A DNA stretch of 64,000 nucleotides from Phycisphaeraceae bacterium (GTDB lineage: Bacteria > Planctomycetota > Phycisphaerae > Phycisphaerales > Zrk34): the NCBI GenBank assembly GCA_028282805.1, contig JANQHD010000027.1:124001-188000 (forward strand), in the 5' to 3' direction. Made by a program: the position numbers and the translations under genes. The notes under the pieces are model-generated. The model was not told the DNA's origin. It searched no databases and saw nothing but the letters and a program-made list of their open reading frames with translations. The stretch's first letter is position 1. Every line of letters begins with the position of its first letter. Below are positions 44,405 through 56,804 of the stretch, piece by piece.

Positions 44405-45451
44405 TTAGGCGACCGCGGCGCCGGCGAGCGTCTTGCCCACGCAGCGCAGGTCTTCGCACGCTTCCTTGACGCGCTCGGCCATCGCGACCTCGGCGGCCTT
44501 GAGGTACACGCGCGGGTCGTAGCCCTTCTTCTTGTCGCCGACCTCGCCGTCGATCATCAGCACCTTGTCGTAGTTGGTGAAGAAGTGGTCGGCGATGGCC
44601 CGGCTGAAGGCGTACTGGCAGTCGGTGTCGACGTTCATCTTGATCACACCGTAGTCGAGCGTCTCGTGGATGTCGGCCTTGTCCGAGCCGCTGCCGCCGT
44701 GGAACACCAGCCAGAACTTCGCGTCGTCGCCGAACTTGGCCTTGATCGCGTCCTGGCCTTCTTTGAGCAACTCGGGGCGGAGCTTGACGGCGCCCGGCTT
44801 GTACGTGCCGTGCACGTTGCCGAACGTCGCGGCGAACATGTAATGGCCGTCGACCTCGCTCATCCGCTCGTAGACGCGGACCATGTCCTCGGGGGTCGTG
44901 TACAGCTTGTCGGCGGGGGTGTCCTCGCTCCCGGCGGCGCCGTCTTCCTCGCCGCCGACCACGCCGGCCTCGATCTCGATGATCTGGCCGATCTTCGCCA
45001 TCCGCTCGTAGATGGGCACCGACAGGTCGAGGTTCTCCTCCAGCGGCAGGCCCGAGGCGTCGAGCATGTGCGACTGGTACAGCGGCAGCTTGCCCTCGGC
45101 CACGCGACGCTCCGACTCCTCGATCAGCGGGACCATGAACGTGTCGACCGCGTTGGGCGGGCAGTGGTCGGTGTGCAGCGCGACGTTGATGTCCAGCTTC
45201 TCCGCGGCGCGGTGGATGTGCTCGGCGATCGAGATCGCGCCCAGCACCATGTCCCCGACGGCCGTGCCCGAGGCGAACTTCCCGCCGCCGGTCGAGACCT
45301 GGATGATCCCGTCGCTCTTGAGTTCCGCGAACGCCGCCAGCGCCGCGTTCGCGGTGATCTCACTGGTCACGTTGATCGCCGGGTACGCGAAGTGGTGGTC
45401 GTACGCGTTCTCCAGCATCTTGCAGTAGGTGTTGTAATCGGCGATAGGCAT
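44405..45451 (-). CDS. fba: Fructose-bisphosphate aldolase, class II
   Basis: 348 residues. A zinc-dependent aldolase that splits or forms fructose-1,6-bisphosphate in glycolysis and gluconeogenesis. Visible are the zinc ligand motif LHTDHCPP, IEIEAGVVGGEEDG, the TFGNVHGTYKPG segment with another zinc His, and FHGGSGS for phosphate binding. The start at 45451 follows GAGGAAA by 9 bases. The frame is open further upstream without family similarity. It has its own promoter (45551-45579). Confidence 0.95.
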   Translation of the reverse strand: MPIADYNTYCKMLENAYDHHFAYPAINVTSEITANAALAAFAELKSDGIIQVSTGGGKFASGTAVGDMVLGAISIAEHIHRAAEKLDINVALHTDHCPPNAVDTFMVPLIEESERRVAEGKLPLYQSHMLDASGLPLEENLDLSVPIYERMAKIGQIIEIEAGVVGGEEDGAAGSEDTPADKLYTTPEDMVRVYERMSEVDGHYMFAATFGNVHGTYKPGAVKLRPELLKEGQDAIKAKFGDDAKFWLVFHGGSGSDKADIHETLDYGVIKMNVDTDCQYAFSRAIADHFFTNYDKVLMIDGEVGDKKKGYDPRVYLKAAEVAMAERVKEACEDLRCVGKTLAGAAVA

Positions 45452-45550
45452 CTTTGCGTTTCCTCGCGGGTGTGGGTGGGGTTTTGCTCGGCGCCCGCAG
45501 GATAAGGTCGGGTGGGTAAGGCGGCCCTGCGGACAATCTCCGAACCACGA

Positions 45551-45579
45551 AATATAGCGGAAACCTCCAATTTCCACAA
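45551..45579 (-). promoter_or_regulatory. Sigma-70-type promoter for fba
   Basis: Minus strand: -35 TTGTGG (45574-45579), 17-base spacer, -10 TATATT (45551-45556), giving a leader of about 90 bases before the aldolase start. Confidence 0.55.
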
Positions 45580-45644
45580 CGCGTTATAAACCGCCCCTCA
45601 CGCAGCAAATACCGCCACCCCGCTAGGCAGGGAGTCCCCAACCC

Positions 45645-45717
45645 CAAGCCGGACCGAAGCCCAGCGCAGGTCCGGATCTCTCCAACTCCGGACTCCGGAT
45701 TCCGCATTCCGGATTTC
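45645..45717. repeat. Degenerate TCCGGAT-type tandem repeat
   Basis: Five consecutive 7-base units of the form ACTCCGG/ATTCCGC/ATTCCGG (about 45685-45717), preceded by a CCGGACC...GGTCCGG pair. It resembles one arm of the long hairpins seen elsewhere. The 13-mer ATTCCGCATTCCG recurs at 62647 before serS. It fills the divergent gap between fba and the next gene; no coding frame is credible. Confidence 0.5.
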
Positions 45718-45799
45718 CCACGAATCCTTGTTTTCACCCCCGCCACCGGCTATCTTATATCTGGACTTTTCGGTGGAGAATGAACGCAAGGGGATGATT

Positions 45800-47410
45800 A
45801 TGCGCTTCCGGAATCTAGGGATCGTTGTTCTGGGCATCGTGATCCTTACGCAACCCGCCTTCGCCGGCCGGCTGTTCGTGCGTAAACCGAGCCCGAACCC
45901 GACCACGCCCAAGCCGCAACCGCTCGGCCATCCGAACGTCCAAACCGGTACGGTCAGTGGCAGCGGCACGCTCACCATCGCCACGGCGAGCGCGACGCCG
46001 AGCGACTATTGGCAAGGCACCACCACCACCGTCGAAGCCGGCACGTTCGAAGTGCTCAACGACAACACGCTCGACCAGGGCGAACTGCTCAGCTCGCAGA
46101 TCACCATCAACCCGGGCGCGACGTTCGACGTCGACGACTATTCCCGCTACTTCATCCAGCCGAACCAAAACCTCAACGGCTCCGGCACGGTCGTGGCCAA
46201 CAACCTGAAGGTCCTCGAGGGCTCGTCCGTGATGCCCGGCGACAGCGTCGGCACCTTGAACGTGAACGGGCTGTTGTTCGCGGGCACGACCGCCAACGAC
46301 GGCTCCGTCGTCGGCGGTACGGAGAACGACCTGATCAACGTGACCGGCGGGCTGGACATCTCGATAAACGGCAACAACGCCGAGCAGTTCACGGTCAACA
46401 TCCACCCCGTCACCGGTTCGCTGGGCAACCTGACCTGGTCCGGCGGTTCAACCGGCGTGTGGGATATCAAAAGCGGCATCGACCACAACGGCGGCACCGA
46501 CGAGGTGTTCTTCGACTTGGACCACGTCATATTCGTTGGCGGCTCCACGACCATCCCACCCGGCACGACCAACGACTCCGGTATCTATTTGTATGAACAG
46601 ATCAATCCCGGCAGTGTGGCGTTCAACACGACGGTGATTGTCCTAGGCACGCTCACGCCGCCAGTAGGTTTTGACATTGGGATGTCTTCGGCAACGACCA
46701 TGCACATCGAACTAGCGAGACTGGACAACGGCCCCGCTCTCAACACCACGGGCAACATTACCCTTGCGGGCGGATTGTCGATCATTCAACCAACCGAAGT
46801 GTCGCTCGGCGATGAGTACATCCTTGCCTCGGCGCAAGGCAGCCAGGGCATCACGAACCGTTTCGACCAGATCCGTATCTCGGGTACGGGGTTCAACGAC
46901 GCAATAAACGCTTTCGCTGTGCTCTACGAGGACACCGATGCCGACGCGCTGACCGACCGCGTGCGCCTGCTCGCCACGCTCAAGGGCGACGCCAACGGCG
47001 ACGGCGTCGTCTCGCTCGCCGACCTCGACGCGCTCGGCAAACACTTCGGCCAGGCCGGCGCCTGGCAGGACGGCGACTTCGACTACGACGGCCAAGTTGA
47101 CCTCGCCGACCTCGACGCGCTCGCGACACAATTCGTTAAGCCCGCCACAACCATGACGGCACCCGGTTCGGGCTTCAAGTTTACCTCTGGTGTTGACCTC
47201 AACGCGCTGGGCCTGGGCTTCGGCCAAACCAGCGGCTTGGCGCAGGGCGACTTCAAATACGACGGTAACGTGTCGTTCGTCGACCTCGACTTCCTCGGCG
47301 TGAACTTCGACAACACGATCGTAGCCCCCGCGGCGATCCCCGAACCGGCGAGCGTCGCTCTGCTGGCGCTCGGCGGGCTGGCGCTGGTGCGGCGCCGGGC
47401 GCGCGGGTAA
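45800..47410 (+). CDS. Exported autotransporter-like beta-repeat protein with dockerin repeats and PEP-CTERM tail
   Basis: 536 residues. A signal peptide (GIVVLGIVILTQPAFA) is followed by a beta-helix-like region (TLTIATASA, TVEAGTFEVLNDNTL, NLKVLEGSSVMPGDSVGTLN), typical of passenger-like repeats. Dockerin-like repeats follow (GDANGDGVVSLADLDALG, GDFDYDGQVDLADLDALA) and a third degenerate one, then IPEPASVALLALGGL and a basic end. The ATG at 45800 is 6 bases after AAGGGG. A second ATG at 45794 overlaps the ribosome site. Likely exposed on the surface or in a matrix. Confidence 0.82.
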   Translation: MRFRNLGIVVLGIVILTQPAFAGRLFVRKPSPNPTTPKPQPLGHPNVQTGTVSGSGTLTIATASATPSDYWQGTTTTVEAGTFEVLNDNTLDQGELLSSQITINPGATFDVDDYSRYFIQPNQNLNGSGTVVANNLKVLEGSSVMPGDSVGTLNVNGLLFAGTTANDGSVVGGTENDLINVTGGLDISINGNNAEQFTVNIHPVTGSLGNLTWSGGSTGVWDIKSGIDHNGGTDEVFFDLDHVIFVGGSTTIPPGTTNDSGIYLYEQINPGSVAFNTTVIVLGTLTPPVGFDIGMSSATTMHIELARLDNGPALNTTGNITLAGGLSIIQPTEVSLGDEYILASAQGSQGITNRFDQIRISGTGFNDAINAFAVLYEDTDADALTDRVRLLATLKGDANGDGVVSLADLDALGKHFGQAGAWQDGDFDYDGQVDLADLDALATQFVKPATTMTAPGSGFKFTSGVDLNALGLGFGQTSGLAQGDFKYDGNVSFVDLDFLGVNFDNTIVAPAAIPEPASVALLALGGLALVRRRARG

Positions 47411-47449
47411 ACGCGATCGCAACCAACTGACCGACCGGAGGCGGCGCAC

Positions 47450-48757
47450 ATGCGGGCGTGTCGTGCCTTGGCGATCCTTGTTTTGTTGGGCTTGTGGGCC
47501 CTCGGCTGCGAAGACCGCCAGCCGTTCGTCGATGTCGGTGCGCGCCAGGCGCAATTTGCGCTGGAACTCGAAGACCTGAACCAGCTTCGCGCACAAGAAA
47601 AATGGTCGGACGACGAGTACGCGGCGCGGTCCGAGGCCCTGCTCCGCAAGCACCTCGACGCGCTGCTGGAACTGGCCGCGGCGGAAGAGTCGGTGCCCGC
47701 GATTTTTGCCGGCGTCACCACCGCCGAGCGCGACCTGTACCTCGGTGCCCGCGGCGTACGCAAGCTCGGCGCTGAAGCCGAGGTCACCGTCGACGACCTG
47801 GTCCACACCGGTTCGAACACCAAGGCCATGACCGCCACTTTGATCGGCGTGCTTATCGACAAGGGCCTGCTCAACTGGGACTCGACGCCCGAGCAGGTGT
47901 TGGGCATGGCCGAGCCCAGCCGCAAGGGCGACACCGTCACGCTCGCCCACCTGCTGACGCACACCGCGGGCGTCCCGCCGTTCAAAAACTTCATGAAATG
48001 GGAGAAGGCCCCGAAGTTCGAGGGCGACACGCGCGCCAAACGCCTCGGTTTCGCCCGGTGGGTGCTCAATAAGCGCAAGGCGTCGGGCAAGTTCAAGTAT
48101 TCCAACGCCGGCTACGCGGTCGCCGCCGCCATGGCCGAGCGGGTCACCGGCAAGACGTGGGAAGACCTCATGGCCGAGCACGTGTTTGCGCCGTTGGAAA
48201 TCCACGCGACCATCGGTTGGCCCGCCAAGCACGACCGCGACCAGCCGTGGGGTCATTCGGACAAACGTGGTTTTGCCGAGGAAGGCTCGCCGCGCGGCGC
48301 GGTCCGCCCGCACCCGCCCGCCGATCACTGGTTCGACCTGCACATGCCCAACCGCCCGGCGGGGGACGTGAGCATGTCGATCGTCGATTACAACCGGTTC
48401 CTCCGCGAGCACCTGCGCGGCCTCGAGGGCCGGTCATCGCTCATGACCAAAGGCGCTTTCGAGTTTCTTCACACCGCCGCGGCGGGCACGAACTCCGCCT
48501 GCGGGTGGGGCGTGAACACCAACCGCGCCACCGGCCTGGCGGTGCACGGCCACGCCGGCAGCGCCGGCACGTTCTACATGGTCGCCGGTCTGTTTCCCGA
48601 GGGCGACTTTGCCGTCGCCGTGGTTGTCAACGCCGGTGCGGCCGAATCGTCCGCGGTCTGCAAGGAACTGATCCAGGCGATCATCGCCATCTATTGGCAG
48701 TGGCGCGAGCACACCACCACCGCGCCGCCGGCCGCCGCCGTGCCCGCGAAAGATTAA
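47450..48757 (+). CDS. Lipoprotein serine hydrolase, class C beta-lactamase family
   Basis: 435 residues. The lipobox ALGC ends a signal peptide near residue 20. The beta-lactamase-related fold is shown by GSNTKAM (SxxK, Ser122/Lys125), YSNAGY (YxN, Tyr217) and HGHAGSAG in place of KTG near residue 367. Such proteins are usually esterases or D-aminopeptidases rather than resistance enzymes. GGAGG precedes the ATG. Its TAA stop overlaps that of the convergent pcrA gene by two bases. Confidence 0.87.
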   Translation: MRACRALAILVLLGLWALGCEDRQPFVDVGARQAQFALELEDLNQLRAQEKWSDDEYAARSEALLRKHLDALLELAAAEESVPAIFAGVTTAERDLYLGARGVRKLGAEAEVTVDDLVHTGSNTKAMTATLIGVLIDKGLLNWDSTPEQVLGMAEPSRKGDTVTLAHLLTHTAGVPPFKNFMKWEKAPKFEGDTRAKRLGFARWVLNKRKASGKFKYSNAGYAVAAAMAERVTGKTWEDLMAEHVFAPLEIHATIGWPAKHDRDQPWGHSDKRGFAEEGSPRGAVRPHPPADHWFDLHMPNRPAGDVSMSIVDYNRFLREHLRGLEGRSSLMTKGAFEFLHTAAAGTNSACGWGVNTNRATGLAVHGHAGSAGTFYMVAGLFPEGDFAVAVVVNAGAAESSAVCKELIQAIIAIYWQWREHTTTAPPAAAVPAKD

Positions 48758-51024
48758 AACTCATCGACCCGCTCTAAACGCGCGAACTCCAGGATCAGCG
48801 TCTTGACGCCCACCCGGCCGAAGTTCACCTTCGCCCGCGCGTTGGCGCCCGCGCCGTTCACCGACAGCACCACGCCCTCGCCGAACTGCGGGTGGCGCAC
48901 CAGCGTGCCGGCCGGCAAATCCGCCGAACCCCGGCGGTGGTGCGTGCTCCGCCGCGAGCCGCCCCGATCCAGGGCGAAACCGCCCTCGTCGTCGTCAGCG
49001 TCTTCCCACGCCGACGGGCCGTAGCCCGACAGGTCTTCGGTTTCGAGCACGGCCTCGGGCAGCTCGCGGAGGAACTGGCTGGGGATCGTGCGCTCGCGCA
49101 TGCCGCGCACGGTGCGGTAGCGGGCGTGGGTCAGCAACAGGCTCTGCATCGCGCGCGTGATGCCCACGAAGCACAGCCGGCGTTCCTCTTCCATCTCGCT
49201 TTCGTCGTCGAACGCCCGGCTGTGCGGCAACAAACCCTCTTCCAAACCGATCATCGCGACCACGGGGAACTCCAACCCCTTGGCCGCGTGCAGCGTCATC
49301 AGCGTCACCGCGCCCTCGCCGGCCTTGACCGCGTCGACGTCGGCGACGAGCGCGACCGACTCGAGGTAGTCGGCCAGCTGCCGGGCGAGCGTGGCGTCTT
49401 CTTCGCCGTACTCCTCGTCGAAGCGCGCCGCGGCGCTAATCAGCTCGTAAAGGTTGTCGAGTTTCTCTTCGTCTTCCTTCTGGTAGTACGCCTCGAGGCC
49501 GCTGTCGCGCACGACCATCTCCGCCACGTCGCGCACGCCCGGCGTGAACGCGAGGTGGCCCGCCTCATCCAGCTTCTCACGCCACCCGGCGAACATCTTC
49601 ACGAAGCGGTCGATCGCGCCGGTCGCGCGCGCGGCCAGGCCCAGCTTGCCCGGCGTTTGCAGCGCCCGCCACAGCGAGACGCCCTGGCCGGCGGCGTAGG
49701 CCTGGGCGTGCTGGATCGTGGTCTTGCCGATGCCGCGCGTGGGTGTGTTGATGATGCGCAGCAGCGCGACCTCGTCGTCGCCGTTGGCCAGCACACGCAG
49801 GTACGCGATCGCGTCGCGCACCTCCTTGCGCTGGTAGAACGCCGTGCCGCGCGCGATCTGGTAGGGGATGCTCGACCGCAGCAGCGCGTCCTCGACCACC
49901 CGGCTCAGCGCGTTGATCCGGTAGAACACCGCCATCTGCGACCAGCTGACGCCCGCCTCGTGGTGCTTGCGCAGAAAGTCGATCACCTGCTCGGCCTCGT
50001 GCTCCTCGTCGACGGTCTGCACCGCGCGCAGCACGTCGCCGTCCGGGTTGTCGGTGAACAGGTCCTTGTGTCGGCGCTGCTTGTTGTGGCGGATCAGCCC
50101 GTCGGCGGCTTGCAGGATCTGCGGCGTCGAGCGCCAGTTCTGGCCCAGCGCGATCACGTGGGTGTCGGGGAACTGCTGCTCGAACTCGAGGATGTTCTTG
50201 ATGTTCGCCCCGCGCCAGCCGTAGATCGACTGGTCCGGGTCGCCGACGACGCAGACGTTGCGGTGGGCGGCCGAGAGCTGGTGGGCGATCATGAACTGCG
50301 CGTGGTTGGTGTCCTGGTACTCGTCGACCATCAGGTACTGGTAGCGGTCCTGCAGTTCGAGGCGCGTCGGCTCGTGCTCGCGCAGCAGCCGCGCGGTGAC
50401 CATGAGCAGGTCGTCGAAGTCGAGCGCGCCGTTCTTGCCCAGGCCCCGCTGGTACTCCGTGTACACGCGCGACACGATGCGCGTGTAAAAATCGCCGGCG
50501 TCGGCCGCGTACATTTCGGGGGTGACCAGCTCGTTCTTCGCGTGGCTGATCGTCGACAGCAGCGACGCGGGGGGGAAGTTCTGCGTGTTGATCTCCAGGT
50601 CCTTGCAGACCTGCTTCATCAGCCGCTTCTGGTCGTCGGCGTCGTAGATCACGAACTCGCTGCGGACGCCCGCCGCCTCGGCGAACTCGCGCAGGATGCG
50701 CACGCACAGCGCGTGGAACGTGCAGATCGTCAGCGCCCGCGCCTGGCGCTCGCTGACCATCGTCGCCACGCGCTCGCGCATCTCCCCGGCGGCCTTGTTG
50801 GTGAACGTGATGGCGCACACCTGCCACGGCGCCACGCCGATCTCCCGGACCAGCCAGGCGATGCGGCGCGTGATCACGCGCGTCTTGCCCGACCCCGCCG
50901 CCGCCACGACCAGCACCGGCCCCTCCGTCGTCGCCACCGCCTGGCGCTGCGGCTCGGTCAGGTCGGCCAGCAACGGGTGATCGGGTGGGGCGGCCGGTTG
51001 GATTTCGGGGGAGGGTTCGGTCAC
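48754..51024 (-). CDS. pcrA: ATP-dependent DNA helicase, UvrD/PcrA type
   Basis: 756 residues. A superfamily 1 3'-5' helicase for repair and replication restart. Visible are the Q motif LTEPQRQAV, Walker A VVAAAGSGKTRVI, VDEYQDTN, GDPDQSIYGWRGA, TLHAAKGLEFPVV and GITRAM. The C-terminal GTLVRHPQFGEGVVLSV is the PcrA-type tail that contacts RNA polymerase. The GTG start has AAAGGAG 5 bases upstream. A long imperfect hairpin begins 14 bases upstream of the start. Confidence 0.94.
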   Translation of the reverse strand: MTEPSPEIQPAAPPDHPLLADLTEPQRQAVATTEGPVLVVAAAGSGKTRVITRRIAWLVREIGVAPWQVCAITFTNKAAGEMRERVATMVSERQARALTICTFHALCVRILREFAEAAGVRSEFVIYDADDQKRLMKQVCKDLEINTQNFPPASLLSTISHAKNELVTPEMYAADAGDFYTRIVSRVYTEYQRGLGKNGALDFDDLLMVTARLLREHEPTRLELQDRYQYLMVDEYQDTNHAQFMIAHQLSAAHRNVCVVGDPDQSIYGWRGANIKNILEFEQQFPDTHVIALGQNWRSTPQILQAADGLIRHNKQRRHKDLFTDNPDGDVLRAVQTVDEEHEAEQVIDFLRKHHEAGVSWSQMAVFYRINALSRVVEDALLRSSIPYQIARGTAFYQRKEVRDAIAYLRVLANGDDEVALLRIINTPTRGIGKTTIQHAQAYAAGQGVSLWRALQTPGKLGLAARATGAIDRFVKMFAGWREKLDEAGHLAFTPGVRDVAEMVVRDSGLEAYYQKEDEEKLDNLYELISAAARFDEEYGEEDATLARQLADYLESVALVADVDAVKAGEGAVTLMTLHAAKGLEFPVVAMIGLEEGLLPHSRAFDDESEMEEERRLCFVGITRAMQSLLLTHARYRTVRGMRERTIPSQFLRELPEAVLETEDLSGYGPSAWEDADDDEGGFALDRGGSRRSTHHRRGSADLPAGTLVRHPQFGEGVVLSVNGAGANARAKVNFGRVGVKTLILEFARLERVDEF

Positions 51025-51038
51025 GGCGACTCCTTTGG

Positions 51039-51190
51039 GAAACTCGAAGGACGAAGCTCGAAGCTCGAATCAATGTCTAATGACCAAAGGCCCAATGCCC
51101 AATCCTAAGCCGCTATTCGGGCCATCCTTTGGTATTGGAGGCTTCGGTCATTCATTCGAGCTTCGAGGTTTCGTCCTTCGTCCTTCACTC
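51039..51190. repeat. Long imperfect hairpin of CGAAGGA/GCTCGAA units
   Basis: The left arm (CTCGAAGGACGAAGCTCGAA..., to about 51112) and the right arm (from about 51121, ...TTCGAGCTTCGAGG, ending CGTCCTTCAC) pair over about 65 bases with mismatches. This includes the less repetitive middle ATGACCAAAG / CTTCGGTCAT. It is the largest such element in the window. Confidence 0.75.
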
Positions 51191-51404
51191 ACGCCAGTGA
51201 GTGTATCAGGCCCACCAAACCCGGCCAGATTCCGAGAGTTATCGGGCCACAAATCCCCTACATCTTGTGGATAACCTGACGCCTCTTGTCACTTGACCGC
51301 AACGGGTTGTGATCGGTTAAAAAAGTTAGCCCGAGTAAGTCGCCGATTAGCGGTAGGTTAGGGCCGATGAGGAAAGTTACCCCTAGATTTTGTAAAGTTT
51401 CAGC

Positions 51405-51432
51405 TTGAAGCCCCAAGATATAGGTGTATATT
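51405..51432 (+). promoter_or_regulatory. Sigma-70-type promoter for dcd
   Basis: -35 TTGAAG (51405-51410), 16-base spacer, -10 TATATT (51427-51432), about 140 bases before the dcd start. Confidence 0.5.
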
Positions 51433-51572
51433 GAGTCCCACTGGAGTCGAGCCGAGATTTCGGCCACATCATCCGCCGGCATCGATCGGCTCCAGGTGGT
51501 GGATTGGAAAACAACGAAAGACCGCTGAACCGGCTTCGGCCGGGCGTTATCGCAGTGTCGGGAGTTTGTCAG

Positions 51573-52145
51573 ATGGGCGTTTTGTGTGATACCCAAATTC
51601 GGGAATTGGTTCCCATTGAGCCGTTCGAGGAGAACACCAAGCGGCCGGGCAAGGTCAGCTACGGCGTCTCGAGCTACGGCTACGACGTCCGCGTCGGCAC
51701 CGTCTTCAAGATATTCACCAACGCCCCGCACGACGGCGGCCAGTCCATCGTCGACCCCAAACGCTTCGACGACCGCAACTTCGTCACGGTCGACACCGCT
51801 GAGATCGGTAAAGACCACATCATCATCCCGCCCAACAGCTTTGCGTTGTGCGAGACGGTCGAGGCGTTCGACATCCCGCGCGACGTGCTGGTGATCTGCG
51901 TGGGCAAGAGCACCTACGCCCGCTGCGGCATCATCGTCAACGTCACGCCCCTCGAACCCGAGTGGCGGGGCAAGGTGACCATCGAGATTTCAAACACGAC
52001 CCCGCTGCCGGCGAAGATCTACTCGGGCGAGGGCATCGCCCAGATGATCTTCCTCAAGGCCGAGCGGACGTGCGACGTGTCTTACGCCGACAAGTCCGGC
52101 AAGTACCAGGACCAGGCGGGCCTGACCTTACCAACGGTTGATTAA
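51573..52145 (+). CDS. dcd: dCTP deaminase
   Basis: 190 residues. It deaminates dCTP to dUTP, feeding dTTP synthesis. The trimeric Dcd/DUT fold is shown by [35 protein letters not shown] with the catalytic Glu, [16 protein letters not shown] and [10 protein letters not shown]. The bifunctional dCTP deaminase/dUTPase type cannot be excluded. The ATG at 51573 has GGGAG 8 bases upstream. It is followed by a DUF4282 gene and then nrdJ, so deoxynucleotide genes cluster here. Confidence 0.93.
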   Translation: MGVLCDTQIRELVPIEPFEENTKRPGKVSYGVSSYGYDVRVGTVFKIFTNAPHDGGQSIVDPKRFDDRNFVTVDTAEIGKDHIIIPPNSFALCETVEAFDIPRDVLVICVGKSTYARCGIIVNVTPLEPEWRGKVTIEISNTTPLPAKIYSGEGIAQMIFLKAERTCDVSYADKSGKYQDQAGLTLPTVD

Positions 52146-52148
52146 TAG

Positions 52149-52169
52149 CCGGCGGCACACCGCCGCCGG
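52149..52169. repeat. GC hairpin after dcd
   Basis: CCGGCGG (52149-52155) / CCGCCGG (52163-52169) just after the dcd stop, followed by another pair GGCGCC / GGTGCC. No T-tract follows, so termination is only possible. Confidence 0.4.
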
Positions 52170-52215
52170 AATCGGCGCCTGTAAGGTGCCGGCTAGTGTG
52201 CTGTTTGAATTGAAC

Positions 52216-52231
52216 AAGAACACAACCCGCC
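52216..52231 (+). repeat. 16-base direct repeat, copy 1
   Basis: AAGAACACAACCCGCC, 23 bases before the start of the DUF4282 gene. An identical copy is at 52625-52640, before nrdJ. Confidence 0.55.
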
Positions 52232-52253
52232 ACGAGACAAAAGGGGTCACGGC

Positions 52254-52610
52254 ATGGAACAACAGGACGACCACAACGTCAGCGCGGGGCAGGCGGCCAA
52301 CGAGGTGCGGGACGTGCTGAGCGACACGGGCGTGTTCGGCGGGTTGCTGGACTTCTCGTTTTCGACGTTCATCACCATCCGCATCGTGAAGGTGCTCTAC
52401 ATCCTCATGCTCGCGCTGATCGCGTTGGGCTGGCTGTTCATGGTGATCGGCGCGTTCTCGCGGGGCCCTGTGGCGGGGCTGGGCGCGCTGATCCTCGGCA
52501 CGCTGGGTGCGATCATCTACGTGATCTTCGCCCGCATCTCGCTGGAGATGATTGTCGTGATCTTCCGCATCGGCGAGAACACCAGCATCATCGCGCAGAG
52601 CAAGCGGTAA
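52254..52610 (+). CDS. DUF4282 membrane protein
   Basis: 118 residues. Two membrane spans (KVLYILMLALIALGWLFMVIG and LGALILGTLGAIIYVIFARI) lie between a hydrophilic N-terminus and the conserved end SLEMIVVIFRIGENT, which is the DUF4282 signature. The function of the family is unknown. AAAGGGG precedes the ATG. It lies between dcd and nrdJ. Confidence 0.82.
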   Translation: MEQQDDHNVSAGQAANEVRDVLSDTGVFGGLLDFSFSTFITIRIVKVLYILMLALIALGWLFMVIGAFSRGPVAGLGALILGTLGAIIYVIFARISLEMIVVIFRIGENTSIIAQSKR

Positions 52611-52624
52611 GGCCGCCTGAGAAA

Positions 52625-52640
52625 AAGAACACAACCCGCC
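52625..52640 (+). repeat. 16-base direct repeat, copy 2
   Basis: AAGAACACAACCCGCC again, 79 bases before the nrdJ start. Two identical copies 409 bases apart, each upstream of a gene, suggest a shared regulator site or a small duplication. Confidence 0.55.
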
Positions 52641-52718
52641 CGCACGGAAGCGCGCGGCTCAGAAGAAAACGGATTTTGCGAACCCGAAGTAACCATAGAG
52701 CAGTAGTCAGGGGTTGCC

Positions 52719-56417
<3,699 letters not shown>

Positions 56418-56431
56418 TGTAGCCCAACACC

Positions 56432-56486
56432 CCAAGCCCGGACCCGACGCTTCGGCTTCCGCGATCCGTCATTCGGGATTGGCTTA
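56432..56486. repeat. Weak hairpin after nrdJ
   Basis: AAGCCCGGACCCGA near 56434 pairs partly with TCGGGATTGGCTT ending near 56486, enclosing TTCCGCGATCCGTCATTCGG. It looks like a decayed relative of the degenerate-repeat hairpins. The real terminator is further on. Confidence 0.35.
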
Positions 56487-56508
56487 AATCGCCTGTACCT
56501 CCCCTCCG

Positions 56509-56544
56509 CCCCCTCGAGACGCCACCACCTCGAGGGGGTCTTTT
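56509..56544 (+). terminator. Intrinsic terminator of nrdJ
   Basis: Perfect 10-bp stem CCCCCTCGAG (56509-56518) / CTCGAGGGGG (56529-56538), 10-base loop, then TCTTTT. Confidence 0.85.
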
Positions 56545-56575
56545 AATGCGCCACACAGACACGGCCGATCGCCCA

Positions 56576-56634
56576 ACACCCCGCCAGAATCAGCATTTTT
56601 GGGATGAAAAGTCATTCCTTACAATTGTAAGGAA
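56576..56634 (+). repeat. Left direct repeat ending in a perfect palindrome
   Basis: Starts ACACCCCGCCAGAATC, continues TTTTTGGGATGAAAAGTCA, and ends with the perfect 20-bp palindrome TTCCTTACAATTGTAAGGAA (56615-56634). Its core TACAATTGTA fits the TACAnnTGTA operator pattern of CopY/BlaI-type repressors. The right copy is at 57889-57957. Confidence 0.7.
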
Positions 56635-56804
56635 CAACTTTTTGCATCGTTCGTGGTTGTTGCATGGAAAGCTGGGTGACAGCGAGCCGGCTCGTGCCGA
56701 GCCGGCCCGTGAGGATGAGTTGACTTCAGCGCGCCGCGATGCACGGCGTGACATTGATGAACGTTCCCCCGGACCGGGCCGACACGGCCCGGCTCGCTGA
56801 AGCC

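Larger units (their letters stand above)
51025..51572. other. Divergent pcrA-dcd intergenic region
   Basis: 548 bases, more AT-rich than its surroundings, with no credible gene. It holds a 150-base imperfect hairpin (51039-51190), a perfect DnaA-box 9-mer (51266-51274, TTATCCACA on the minus strand) and a dcd promoter (51405-51432). A short open frame at 51504-51572 is in frame with dcd but has no family similarity. Confidence 0.6.

Noticed and set aside
45452-45799. Small gene between fba and the dockerin/PEP-CTERM gene
   Set aside because: Short open frames here overlap the TCCGG repeat and promoter elements and have no ribosome site.
48892-51108. Long open frame antisense to pcrA
   Set aside because: Arg/Val/Gln/Leu-rich shadow of the helicase gene with no domain.
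51025-51572. Replication origin
   Set aside because: Only one DnaA box is seen, and there is no dnaA/dnaN gene or cluster of boxes.
52611-52718. Cobalamin riboswitch before nrdJ
   Set aside because: The leader is only 108 bases and lacks a recognisable B12-box; the element would need about 200 bases.
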